A DNA stretch of 64,000 bases from PFJX01 sp040751755. Lineage in GTDB: Bacteria; Pseudomonadota; Gammaproteobacteria; Burkholderiales; Thiobacillaceae. Below the pieces are notes generated by a model. That model was given only the letters and a program-made list of their open reading frames with translations, made no database searches and was not told the origin of the DNA. A program made the position numbers and the translations under genes. Of this stretch, positions 43,808-52,267 are shown in pieces. Where the stretch lies: positions 98,578 through 162,577 of the forward strand of contig JBFMHC010000009.1 in assembly GCA_040751755.1 (NCBI GenBank), in the 5' to 3' direction. The stretch's first letter is position 1; each line of letters begins with the position of its first letter.

Positions 43808-44773
43808 TCAATCCCCGTCCGCGTCCGAAAAACCGATGTTCACCCCCAGGGCGGGCGCCACGCGGGACTCCACCAGCGCCTTCAGGCCTGCCAGGGACTT
43901 GGCGGCGGCGAGGATGCGCGTCCCCTCCCCCGTCGTCAGCCCGCCCATGGCGGCATCCGCCGCGGCCACGGCCTGGGCCAGGGCTGCCGCCGCCTCGGTC
44001 TGGCCGCGCGACTCCAGGGCCGCGCGCAGGGACCCCTCCCCTTCCAGGGCCAGGCCGCGCAGGGCGCGCCACTGGGCCGACCAGGCCAGGGGCGCGGCAT
44101 GGCTGTCGCGGCGGGGGAAGTCCGGCACGGCGGCCGGAACGGACGTCATGGCCACCCGCAGGGGCATTTCCATGCCCGGCCAGCGCAGGCGCTCGACGCC
44201 GCCCACCCACTGGTTGACCAGCTCGGCGAGGAAGGCGGTGTCGTCCTGGGTGGCGGGGCGGGCCGCCGCCAGGGCCGCGGCCTCGGCGCGGATCTCCTCG
44301 GCCACCCGCACGGCATAGCGGCAGCCCGGCGTGCCCGGTTGCACCGGCCTGGACCACAGCAGCCACTCCAGCGCCGGCAGGCCCTTGGCCGGGGTGCCGA
44401 CGAGCTCCATGTCGGCGGGGCCCTTCGGTTCGGCACGGATGGCCTTCTCGATCATGCGCGGGCGGGTGGGCGTGAAGTCGATGCGGCGTTGCGCGCGGCG
44501 CTCCAGCACGGGGCCCACGGCCACGCCGGCCAGGGTTTCCCAGCTCGACAGGGCACGCAACCAGTGTTCGCGCGCCTGGGCGAGGTCCGCCTCCGCCCGC
44601 TCCGGCGTGGCCGCGCACAGGGTCTCCAGCGCCGGCACCAGGGCCGCGCCGTCGCGCACGAAATCGGCGGCACGAGGACCGAGCCAGTCCCGCTGCACCG
44701 CCTCGACGAAGGGGCCGGCGGCGGCCTGGCCGGCGAACAGGGACATCAGCAGGGCAAAGGTGCGCAGATGCAT
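43808..44773 (-). CDS. imelysin-family protein, second copy
   Basis: 321-residue exported helical protein (signal peptide MHLRTFALLMSLFAGQAAAG). Helical-bundle imelysin/IrpA architecture; the GxHxxE motif of the classical family is represented by LPALEWLLWSRP, so the His is absent. Its stop/start overlap with the di-haem gene is one base (44773). Role in periplasmic iron handling is inferred from the cluster. Confidence 0.8.
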   Translation of the reverse strand: MHLRTFALLMSLFAGQAAAGPFVEAVQRDWLGPRAADFVRDGAALVPALETLCAATPERAEADLAQAREHWLRALSSWETLAGVAVGPVLERRAQRRIDFTPTRPRMIEKAIRAEPKGPADMELVGTPAKGLPALEWLLWSRPVQPGTPGCRYAVRVAEEIRAEAAALAAARPATQDDTAFLAELVNQWVGGVERLRWPGMEMPLRVAMTSVPAAVPDFPRRDSHAAPLAWSAQWRALRGLALEGEGSLRAALESRGQTEAAAALAQAVAAADAAMGGLTTGEGTRILAAAKSLAGLKALVESRVAPALGVNIGFSDADGD

Positions 44774-46188
44774 CACAGGGACTCCACGAATTTCACCAGG
44801 GCCGCCCGCTGCGCCTTGTCCATCTTCAGCACGCGATCGCGGCTTGCCTCCGCCTCGCCACCGTGCCAGAGGATGGCCTCCAGCACGCCGTTGGCGCGGC
44901 CGTCGTGCAACAGGCGGGTGTGGCCGTTCACGTCCTTGATGAGACCCACGCCCCACAGGGGCGGGGTCTTCCACTGCCGGCCGTTGGCCTGGCCATCCGG
45001 GCGGCCGTCCGCCAGGCCCTCGCCCATGTCGTGCAGCAGCAGGTCCGTGTAGGGGTGGATGCGCTGGCCGTTGAGCGCCGGGCTGCTGAACCGGGGATTG
45101 GGGCCGGCCGTGGTCACGTAGTCGGGGCGGTGGCAGGTGGCGCACTGGGCCTGGGCGAACAGTTGCCTGCCCTGGCGCACCCGGGGGTCGTCCACGTTAC
45201 GCCGCGCGGGCGGGGCCAGGGTGGCCTGGTAGAACACCACGTCGCCCAGCGTCCTGGCGTCGATCTCCGGCTCCCGGCCCGGCGCGCCTTGCCTTTGATC
45301 GCCGCTCGGCGCGGCCAGGCAGTCCCGCTGCGCGGCGGTGCAGGCCTCGTCCGGGAACACGCCGGAGGTGATGCCGATGTCGCCGTTGAAGGCGCCGGCG
45401 GTCTGGTGGGCGATGGTGGCCACGTTCGCCTTCCAGCCGAAGCGGCCCAGCATCATCCTGCCCGAAGGCGCATCCCAGACCCGGTTGGGCACGCCCCTGA
45501 CCGGCCCGCCGGCGACCGCCTGCTCCCTGGCGTTGGCGAGGATGTCGGTCTCGGCGATGGCCTCCAGCAGGCCCACGCCGATGATCTGCGGCGCCACCCG
45601 CGGGCTCACCAGCACATCCCGGGCCATGGGACCGTAGCCCAGGTCGGCGAAGGCGTAGCGGGGCTGCTTCAGGGTGTAGGGCGTGCCGTCGGCGAAACGG
45701 CCCTTCACCTCGACATGCGTGATCACCACCCTGCCCTCGGGCTTCACCTTCTGCACCGCGAAGTTGTCGAACTGGTCGCCATAGGTGGGCTCGGGCACCA
45801 CGCCACCGTGCGCGCCCACGCCGGGTACGGAGAGGCGCAGCAGCAGGGAGACGGGCTGGTCGCCCGGCTTCGGCGGTTCGCCGCGGCCGTCGCTCACATG
45901 GCAGCCACCGCAGGAACGGGCGATGAAGTGGGGCCCCAGGCCGTCCCGCGCCGTGGTGGAGGACGGGGCCTCCACCCAGTTGCGCTTGAAGAAGGAGTTG
46001 CCGATGACGAAACGGGTGCGCTCCGCGTCCGTCAGGTTGGCCGCGGGAAAGGAAAAGGCGTTGCGGCCGGTGGCGAATACGGTGGCCTCGCCGCCGCTCT
46101 TCTCGCCTTCGGGGTCGTCAATGGGCGCGGCGGAGAGGCCCGCCGCGGAGAGCAGGAGGGCAAGGGCCAGGGGTTTGTGGGCTTGCAT
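44773..46188 (-). CDS. di-haem oxidoreductase (DUF1111)
   Basis: 471-residue secreted protein with two haem c motifs, SCGGCH (about residue 95) and QCATCH (about residue 360). A signal peptide is present at the N-terminus (LALALLLSAAGLSAAP). Resembles the putative thiol-oxidoreductase/MauG-like family with DUF1111, commonly coded between two imelysin genes. Reaction unproven; reduction or oxidation of iron at the periplasm is inferred. Confidence 0.88.
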   Translation of the reverse strand: MQAHKPLALALLLSAAGLSAAPIDDPEGEKSGGEATVFATGRNAFSFPAANLTDAERTRFVIGNSFFKRNWVEAPSSTTARDGLGPHFIARSCGGCHVSDGRGEPPKPGDQPVSLLLRLSVPGVGAHGGVVPEPTYGDQFDNFAVQKVKPEGRVVITHVEVKGRFADGTPYTLKQPRYAFADLGYGPMARDVLVSPRVAPQIIGVGLLEAIAETDILANAREQAVAGGPVRGVPNRVWDAPSGRMMLGRFGWKANVATIAHQTAGAFNGDIGITSGVFPDEACTAAQRDCLAAPSGDQRQGAPGREPEIDARTLGDVVFYQATLAPPARRNVDDPRVRQGRQLFAQAQCATCHRPDYVTTAGPNPRFSSPALNGQRIHPYTDLLLHDMGEGLADGRPDGQANGRQWKTPPLWGVGLIKDVNGHTRLLHDGRANGVLEAILWHGGEAEASRDRVLKMDKAQRAALVKFVESL

Positions 46189-46233
46189 GATGGCTGACTT
46201 TCGAATGGCTGGCTGGAGGGGAGAAGGTGAGGA

Positions 46234-47382
46234 TCAGGGCTGCACCAGGGTCAGCTTGCTGACACCGACGGCGTTGGCGGCGGCCACCAGGTCCTTGCTT
46301 TGCAGCACCAGGCTGTCGATGGTGGCTTGCACGCGGCCCCGGCCGGGGGCGTCCTTGCCGCCGACGACCTCGCGGTCGAAAGGCGCCTGGATGGCATGGG
46401 CATTGGCCACGGACTGGGCGATCCGCCGGCTGGTCTGGTCCGCCAGGGCGGCATCCCTGGTTGCCACAAGGTCCTTCAGCGAGGGGCCCTGCAGCAGGCT
46501 GCCGTCGGCGCGCCGGTAGCGGCCCAGCCAGACGTTCTCGATGCCCAGGGCGTTGTTGACCACGTCGCGGTGGGTGTTGTCGGAGAAGCAGGAGTGCTCG
46601 TCCTCCTGGTCCTGGCTCGCCAGCGCCACTTCCATGCGTTCGCCCGCGAGTTCGCCACGCGACAGCGAGCCGAGGCCGACGAACACCTGGCGCAGGGATT
46701 CCAGGCCGCCCTTCTCGAAGCGGGCGCGGTAGTTGAATGGACGCCCCGGCTTCCATTCCTTGGCCACCTGGGTCAGGTCGTCCACCAGCAGGTCGGTGAT
46801 CACCTTCAGATACTGGCGCCGGCGGTCGGCGTGGGGGGCGGTGGTGAAGTCGGTGTAGGGGCGCGCGCCGGCACCGTCCGCGTTCAGGTCCTGGCCCCAG
46901 AGCAGGAACTCGATGGCATGCCAGCCGCTGGCGATGTTCTCCTCGCCGCCGCGTTCGTTCTGGGCGATGACGTTGTCGCGGTTGATGACGAAGCGCGGGT
47001 CGTTGATCAGCCCCGCCTCCGGCCGGCCCTGCACGCCGTCCACATAGGACTCGTCCATGGGCCAGGCGTTGATGCGCGGCTCGGGTCCCTGTTCGCCGTC
47101 GATGGGGCCGCCGTAGAAGCGGAAGGCCTCGGTCTGGCCGTAGAACTCCCGCGCCACCCGCCAGGCCTTCCGTGCCGCTTCCTGGGTCTCGGCCGAGGGA
47201 TGGGCGAGGAAGGCGTCGATCGCCCTCTGCAAGCCCCTGGCGCCACTCACGGCATCCACGTAGTTGGCGTACACCAGCCCGGCATAGTGGCGCAACACAG
47301 GCCCCACGTCGTGGTCCGCGGCGAGGGCGGGCTGGGCGGACAGGGTGGTGGAGATGGCCAGGGCAAGAATCAATTTCTTCAT
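46234..47382 (-). CDS. imelysin-family iron-regulated protein
   Basis: 382-residue exported protein (signal peptide MKKLILALAISTTLSAQPALA). It contains the family signature GWHAIEFLLWG (GxHxxE), plus DNVIAQNE and the YTDF segment. Helical bundle fold. Iron binding is proposed for the family (IrpA). First of the three imelysin-cluster genes after hemP. A 35-base gap separates it from hemP. Confidence 0.92.
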   Translation of the reverse strand: MKKLILALAISTTLSAQPALAADHDVGPVLRHYAGLVYANYVDAVSGARGLQRAIDAFLAHPSAETQEAARKAWRVAREFYGQTEAFRFYGGPIDGEQGPEPRINAWPMDESYVDGVQGRPEAGLINDPRFVINRDNVIAQNERGGEENIASGWHAIEFLLWGQDLNADGAGARPYTDFTTAPHADRRRQYLKVITDLLVDDLTQVAKEWKPGRPFNYRARFEKGGLESLRQVFVGLGSLSRGELAGERMEVALASQDQEDEHSCFSDNTHRDVVNNALGIENVWLGRYRRADGSLLQGPSLKDLVATRDAALADQTSRRIAQSVANAHAIQAPFDREVVGGKDAPGRGRVQATIDSLVLQSKDLVAAANAVGVSKLTLVQP

Positions 47383-47417
47383 TGAAGGTCCTTTCGGGAT
47401 TTAAAAAATGGGGGGGT

Positions 47418-47576
47418 TCAGGCGGTGAGGATCAATTTGCCGGCGCGGGTGATGCACAGCCGGTACTCCCGCCCTTCGTGGACGATGCGCACCACCTTGC
47501 CGCCCTGGAACAGCTCGCGGCTCTGGTAGGTGGGCGCGGGCTTCGCGGCGTCGGCATCCTTTTTCTCGGCATTCAT
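47418..47576 (-). CDS. hemP: hemin uptake protein HemP, copy 1
   Basis: 52-residue small protein. After a basic/acidic leader it has the HemP core: SRELFQGG, VVRIVHEGREYRLCITR, and the conserved end AGKLILTA. Strand placement fits a short beta domain. It is in the correct frame on the minus strand (another frame holds a longer false reading). Fur-linked hemP genes occur beside TonB/iron genes in betaproteobacteria. A second copy lies at 49361. Confidence 0.88.
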   Translation of the reverse strand: MNAEKKDADAAKPAPTYQSRELFQGGKVVRIVHEGREYRLCITRAGKLILTA

Positions 47577-47600
47577 GCCTGGCTCCGGCTGTCGATGGGG

Positions 47601-47804
47601 TCACGCATGCCCGCCTCCGTACCCCGCCTCCAGGGCCTCGCACATCCTTCCGCAGAGCAGTCGCGTCTCGCGGTCCACGTCGGCCCGTTCCGACAAGACC
47701 TCCAGCAGGCGGGATGCCTGATGCGCCGCGTGCGCGCAGCCGGTGAGCGCGTGGCGCATGAGCTGGTCCAGGGCGCCCGTCAGGAGCGCGGTATTGCTGT
47801 CCAT
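47601..47804 (-). CDS. small hypothetical protein
   Basis: 67 residues, predicted helical and cytoplasmic, with two cysteines (LTGCAHAA, LLCGRMCEAL carries a second pair). GGAGG lies six bases before ATG 47804, which decides the start. It is 34 bases after the porin and 24 before hemP, so it is part of the iron operon. No family recognised. Confidence 0.7.
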   Translation of the reverse strand: MDSNTALLTGALDQLMRHALTGCAHAAHQASRLLEVLSERADVDRETRLLCGRMCEALEAGYGGGHA

Positions 47805-47838
47805 GGTGACCTCCGAAAAAAGATGGCGGCGGGGCGGT

Positions 47839-49269
47839 TCAGAAGGCGGCCTTGGCGCGCAAGCCCAGGATGGAGACATCCCTGGCGCCGGCGTCGCCGC
47901 CGGGGCGGCCGATCCACTGCCAACTCGGCGTGAGCTGGAAGGTGTCGTTGACCTGCCAGGCATAGAACAGCTCCAGCGTCCGCTCGGCCCCGTCGGGACT
48001 GAAGCCGAAGTCCGGGTTGCCGTCGGCGTCGGCATCCACGCCGGGGGCGGCGGCCTTGAACGCGGCGCTGGGATCGAGCCAGGCGAAGGCCAGGCCGACG
48101 CGGTCGTTCTGGCGGCCCCAGGCATAGCCGCCCAGCTGCCCGCCCAGGGTGAGGGCGCGCTCGATCTTGACCCGGCCGGCGGTGGACTGGCCGTAGCGGG
48201 CGAAGAGGTTCAGGTGCCGGGCCACTTCCTGGTCCACGGAGAGGCCCCAGCCGGAATGCCGCTCCTCGGTGGTGTCGAATTCGTTGGCGTAGGGCGTGGC
48301 GCGCCCGTTGGTCCAGGCATAGAGACGGTAGTTGCCGGGCCGGTCGCGCAGGACCCGGCCGCCGTATTCCGCCTGGGCGATGGCCAGGGGCTTGCTGAAA
48401 CTGGTCTGGAAGCCGGCCCCCGCCCCCGTGCCGAACAGGCCGAGGGACAGCTTCCAGCGGTTCACGCTGTTGACGTCGCTGGTGTAGCCCAGGATCAGGC
48501 CCGGCGCGAAGCCGTAGCTGTCGGCGCCGATGTCGCCGCCGGAATCCAGCAGCGGGTTGTGCACGAAGGCGTTGTTCATGAAGCCCTCGGATTCGTCGTC
48601 GGCCACGTCGTTCTGGTCGAAGAAGCCGAACAGGTCGATCTTGCCCAGGGTGGCCTCGACGCGCGGCAGGGCGCCGGAGGCGCGCGGGCTCAGGGAGGTG
48701 CCCAGCTGGTACCAGGCCTGGGCGAGGATGGGCGAGGCATCCTCGGCATTGGTGAGGTAGAAGGCCGTGGAGTTGGGCGTGGCGCTGAGGGTGGGGCCGA
48801 TCTCGTGGCCCGGCTCCAGGCCGGCCCCCTGGCCCGCCCGCAGATGCACGAAGAATCGGCTGTCGCCGAAGCCGGCCAGCCGGCCCAGGGTGTCGCCCGG
48901 CACATCCACCTCCAGGTCGGCGCGGTAGCTCAACTGGCCCTTTTCCACGCCGCTGGCCGCACCGCTCGTGGCCCGCTGCCCCACCATGGTCAGGGCGCCG
49001 CCCACGGAGATGCCCTCCAGGGCCTGCTCCACCTTGCCGGGTTTCTTCAGCACCAGGACCTGGTTTTCCATGTCCTCCACGCGGTCGGACAGCTCCGCCA
49101 TCCGGTCCCCTTCCGGTCCGCCTGCGGTCTTGTCCAAAGCGGCCTCCAGCTGGGCCACGCGCTCCGCCAGCCGGCGCACCTCCTGCATCAGGGCGTCATC
49201 CGCGGTGGCCCAGGCGGGCGTGGTCAGTAGGCTGGCAAGCGCCAGGGTCAGGGTCTTCTGCTTGAACAT
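47839..49269 (-). CDS. OprB-like outer-membrane porin
   Basis: 476-residue outer-membrane beta-barrel with signal peptide (ends WATA 22), a short coiled coil (MQEVRRLAERVAQLEA) and a barrel ending in Phe (RAKAAF). Strand phrases (YRADLEVDVPGD, GLSVDQEVARHLNLFARYGQ) are typical of OprB/carbohydrate-type porins. GAGG precedes the start. Sits between hemP copy 2 and the small gene in the iron operon; it may admit an iron chelate or small solute. Confidence 0.85.
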   Translation of the reverse strand: MFKQKTLTLALASLLTTPAWATADDALMQEVRRLAERVAQLEAALDKTAGGPEGDRMAELSDRVEDMENQVLVLKKPGKVEQALEGISVGGALTMVGQRATSGAASGVEKGQLSYRADLEVDVPGDTLGRLAGFGDSRFFVHLRAGQGAGLEPGHEIGPTLSATPNSTAFYLTNAEDASPILAQAWYQLGTSLSPRASGALPRVEATLGKIDLFGFFDQNDVADDESEGFMNNAFVHNPLLDSGGDIGADSYGFAPGLILGYTSDVNSVNRWKLSLGLFGTGAGAGFQTSFSKPLAIAQAEYGGRVLRDRPGNYRLYAWTNGRATPYANEFDTTEERHSGWGLSVDQEVARHLNLFARYGQSTAGRVKIERALTLGGQLGGYAWGRQNDRVGLAFAWLDPSAAFKAAAPGVDADADGNPDFGFSPDGAERTLELFYAWQVNDTFQLTPSWQWIGRPGGDAGARDVSILGLRAKAAF

Positions 49270-49360
49270 AAGCGTTTCCTCAGTACCAGGATTGATGTTG
49301 CTGGCTGGCTACTGGGGCGCACGCCCGTTTGCTTGCTGGTGTTTCGCCTCCTGCCCGGTG

Positions 49361-49546
49361 CTACTTGGTCAGGATCAGTTTTTCATTCCGGGTGAGACGC
49401 AACTCGTATCGCTCACCGCGATGTTCGATCACGACGGTCCTCGCGGCCCCCAGGAGTTCGGACGCCGGAATCGCCCGCACATGCCGCACATCCGGCCTTG
49501 GCCAATCGGGCTTGATCGGTGGCTTCGTCGTGTCCATGGATCGCAT
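49361..49546 (-). CDS. hemP: hemin uptake protein HemP, copy 2
   Basis: 61-residue HemP-type protein: VRAIPASELLGAARTVVIEHRGERYELRLTR and the end NEKLILTK follow the hemP core, with a longer leader than copy 1. Start 49546 is tentative; ATG 49537 is also possible and no clear ribosome site is seen. It is the first gene read leftward from the Fur box at 49551-49597. Confidence 0.85.
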   Translation of the reverse strand: MRSMDTTKPPIKPDWPRPDVRHVRAIPASELLGAARTVVIEHRGERYELRLTRNEKLILTK

Positions 49547-49550
49547 CTTA

Positions 49551-49597
49551 TTGAGAACAATTCTCGAATGCAATAGCTATTGCGAATTATTCTCATC
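49551..49597. promoter_or_regulatory. Fur box in the hemP/fbpA divergent region
   Basis: A/T-rich DNA with the perfect palindrome GCAATAGCTATTGC (49570-49583) flanked by GAGAAC-AATTCTC and GAATTATTCTC. Such TTGCGAATTATTCTC words are typical of betaproteobacterial Fur sites. It can repress both hemP (left) and fbpABC (right). Confidence 0.8.
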
Positions 49598-49608
49598 TTT
49601 GATGTAAT
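49580..49608 (+). promoter_or_regulatory. promoter of fbpABC
   Basis: TTGCGA (49580-49585), 17-base spacer, TGTAAT (49603-49608), overlapping the Fur box and about 36 bases before the fbpA ATG. A fit to sigma-70 form; not tested. Confidence 0.55.
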
Positions 49609-49644
49609 GGCGGCACACCCTGATCAACCGACACGGAGAGAAGC

Positions 49645-50649
49645 ATGCGCAAGTCATTCCTGGCCGCTCTGGCCCTGACCGCGATCGCCACGGCCGCCCC
49701 GGCCGCCGAGGTGGTGGTCTATTCCGCCCGCAACGAGCAACTGATCAAGCCCCTGTTCGACGCCTATACGAAGGAGACGGGCGTGCAGGTGAAGTTCGTC
49801 ACCGACAAGGAAGGGCCGCTCATGGCGCGCCTGAAGGCGGAGGGCCGCAACACCCCGGCCGACCTGTTCATGACCGTGGATGCCGGCAACCTCTGGCAAG
49901 CCGCCGAGGAGGGGCTGCTGAAGCCGGTGAGCTCGAAGACGCTGGCCGCCAACGTGCCCGCGCACCTGCGCGACCCGGACAACGAATGGTTCGGCCTCTC
50001 GGTGCGCGCGCGCACCGTGGTGTACAACCCGAACCGGGTGAAGCCGGGCGAGCTCTCCACCTACGAAGACCTGGCCAACCCGAAGTGGAAGGGCCGCCTG
50101 TGCCTGCGCACCTCGAAGAAGGTCTACAACCAGTCGCTGGTGGCCATGATGATCTGGGAGCACGGCGAGGAGAAGACCGAGGCCACGGTGCGCGGCTGGG
50201 TGAAAAACCTCGCCACCGATCCGCTGCCGGACGACACCAAGGCCATGGAGGCGGTGGCCGCCGGCCTGTGCGACGCCACCGTGGTGAACACCTATTACTA
50301 CGGCCGCCTGAAGGACAAGAAGCCGGGGCTGCCGCTGGCGATCTTCTGGCCCAACCAGAACCTGCAGAACAAGGCCGCCGGCGTGCACGTCAACGTCTCC
50401 GGCGCCGGCGTGACGCGCCACGCCAAGCACGAGAAGGAGGCGGTGCGCCTGCTGGAATGGCTGTCCTCCGAGAAGGCGCAGAACCTGTACGCCGACGTGA
50501 ACATGGAATACCCGGCCAACCCCCGCGTGAAGGCGGACCCGGCGGTCGCGGCCTGGGGCGGCTTCAAGCAGAACCTGATCAACGTCGCCGAGGCGGGCAA
50601 GCTGCAGGCCAAGGCGGTGATGCTGATGGACCGCGCCGGCTACAAGTGA
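49645..50649 (+). CDS. fbpA: ferric iron ABC transporter, substrate-binding protein
   Basis: 334-residue periplasmic iron-binding protein (signal peptide MRKSFLAALALTAIATAAPA). The mature fold shows VYSARNEQLIKPLF, ADLFMTVDAGNLW, VRARTVVYNPNRV and NTYYYGRL with the paired Tyr that bind Fe(III). Start follows GGAGAG. Two bases from fbpB. Fur-regulated by the box upstream. Confidence 0.96.
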   Translation: MRKSFLAALALTAIATAAPAAEVVVYSARNEQLIKPLFDAYTKETGVQVKFVTDKEGPLMARLKAEGRNTPADLFMTVDAGNLWQAAEEGLLKPVSSKTLAANVPAHLRDPDNEWFGLSVRARTVVYNPNRVKPGELSTYEDLANPKWKGRLCLRTSKKVYNQSLVAMMIWEHGEEKTEATVRGWVKNLATDPLPDDTKAMEAVAAGLCDATVVNTYYYGRLKDKKPGLPLAIFWPNQNLQNKAAGVHVNVSGAGVTRHAKHEKEAVRLLEWLSSEKAQNLYADVNMEYPANPRVKADPAVAAWGGFKQNLINVAEAGKLQAKAVMLMDRAGYK

Positions 50650-50650
50650 G

Positions 50651-52267
50651 ATGCCGGGCCTGATCGCCTCCGGCCGCCTCGCCCCCTGGCTGGCGGCCGC
50701 GCCCATCGCCCTGCTCACGGCCGTGCCGGTGCTGGTGGTGCTGTCCGCCCTCGCCCACCCCGACCAGGAGATCTGGGACCACCTGTGGCGCTTCGTGCTG
50801 CCGGAGTTGCTGGTCAACACCCTCTGGCTGGTGCTGGGGGTGGGTCTGGGCGTCACCCTGCTCGGCGTCTCCCTGGCCTGGCTGACCGCCGCCTGCGAGT
50901 ATCCGGGGCGGCGCTTCTTCGCCTGGGCCCTGCTGCTGCCGCTGGCCCTGCCCGCCTACGTCACCGCCTTCGTCTGGCTCGGCCTGTTCGACTTCACCGG
51001 GCCGCTCGCCACCTGGCTGCGCGAAGGCCACGGCATCATGCAGCTGCCGCCGATCCGCTCGCGCGGCGGCGTCATCCTGGTGATGTCCCTGGCCCTCTAC
51101 CCCTACGTCTACCTCACCGCGCGCGCCGCCTTCCAAGGCCAGGGGCGGCGCCTGCTGGAGGCGGCGCAGTCGCTCGGCGAATCGCCCTGGCGCGCGTTCT
51201 GGCGCGTCGCCCTGCCGATGGCGCGGCCCGGCATCGCCGCCGGCCTGCTGCTGGCGATCATGGAAACCCTGGCGGACTTCGGCACCGTCTCGGTGTTCAA
51301 CTACAACACCTTCACCACCGCCATCTACAAGGCCTGGTTCTCGCTCTTCTCCCTGCCCGCCGCCGCGCAGCTCGCCTCGGTGCTGATCTTCTTCGTGTTC
51401 GTGGTGGCGCTGCTGGAATACCAGTTGCGCGCCAGCCGCAACTACGCCGCCTCAACCCGCGCCGCCGCCACGCCCACGCGCATCCGCCTCGGCGGCTGGG
51501 GCGCCGCGCTCGCGACAGGCTGGAGCGCGCTGGTGTTCGGCCTCGCCTTCGCCCTGCCCATGTGGCAGATCCTCGACTGGGCGGCCGGGGTGTTCGCCAG
51601 CGACTTCGACGCCCGCTACCTGGAATTCGCCTGGCACACCCTGCTGCTCGCCGGCCTCGGCGCGGTGCTGGTGGGGGGGCTCGCCCTCGTCCTCGGCTAC
51701 GCACAGCGCCTGCGGCCCGGCGCCGCCATGCGCGTCACCGCGCGCGTCGCCACCCTGGGCTACGCCCTGCCGGGCGCGGTGCTGGCGGTGGGCATCTTCA
51801 TCCCCGTGGCCTGGCTGGACAACCAGCTGATCGAGCGCCTCTCGCTTGACGGCCAGGTGCTCGGCGGCACCCTGCTGGTGATGCTGCTGGCCTATTGCGC
51901 GCGCTTCCTCGCGGTGAGCCACGGCCCGGTGGATGCGGGCCTGGCGCGCATCTCGCGCGGCATCGACGAGGCGTCGCAGTCGCTCGGGGTGGCAGGCGCG
52001 CGCCGCCTGTGGCGCGTGCACCTGCCGATGCTGCGCGTCTCCCTGCTCGGCGCCGCCGCGCTCACCTTCGTGGACATCATGAAGGAGCTGCCCATCACCC
52101 TGATGACCCGGCCGTTCGGCTGGGACACCCTGGCGGTGCGGGTGTTCGAGATGACCTCGGAGGGGGAATGGGAGCGCGCCGCCCTGCCCGCCGCCGCCAT
52201 CGCCATCGTCGGGCTGCTGCCCGTGTTCCTGCTGATCCGCCACGCAGACCATCATGCTCATACTTGA
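50651..52267 (+). CDS. fbpB: ferric iron ABC transporter permease
   Basis: 538-residue inner-membrane permease with about twelve helices, two fused halves each with a cytoplasmic EAA loop (SLGESPWRAFWRVALPMARPG, and SLGVAGARRLWRVHLPMLR). Fused double permease is the FbpB/AfuB arrangement. The end overlaps fbpC by 14 bases. Pairs with fbpA and fbpC. Confidence 0.96.
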   Translation: MPGLIASGRLAPWLAAAPIALLTAVPVLVVLSALAHPDQEIWDHLWRFVLPELLVNTLWLVLGVGLGVTLLGVSLAWLTAACEYPGRRFFAWALLLPLALPAYVTAFVWLGLFDFTGPLATWLREGHGIMQLPPIRSRGGVILVMSLALYPYVYLTARAAFQGQGRRLLEAAQSLGESPWRAFWRVALPMARPGIAAGLLLAIMETLADFGTVSVFNYNTFTTAIYKAWFSLFSLPAAAQLASVLIFFVFVVALLEYQLRASRNYAASTRAAATPTRIRLGGWGAALATGWSALVFGLAFALPMWQILDWAAGVFASDFDARYLEFAWHTLLLAGLGAVLVGGLALVLGYAQRLRPGAAMRVTARVATLGYALPGAVLAVGIFIPVAWLDNQLIERLSLDGQVLGGTLLVMLLAYCARFLAVSHGPVDAGLARISRGIDEASQSLGVAGARRLWRVHLPMLRVSLLGAAALTFVDIMKELPITLMTRPFGWDTLAVRVFEMTSEGEWERAALPAAAIAIVGLLPVFLLIRHADHHAHT

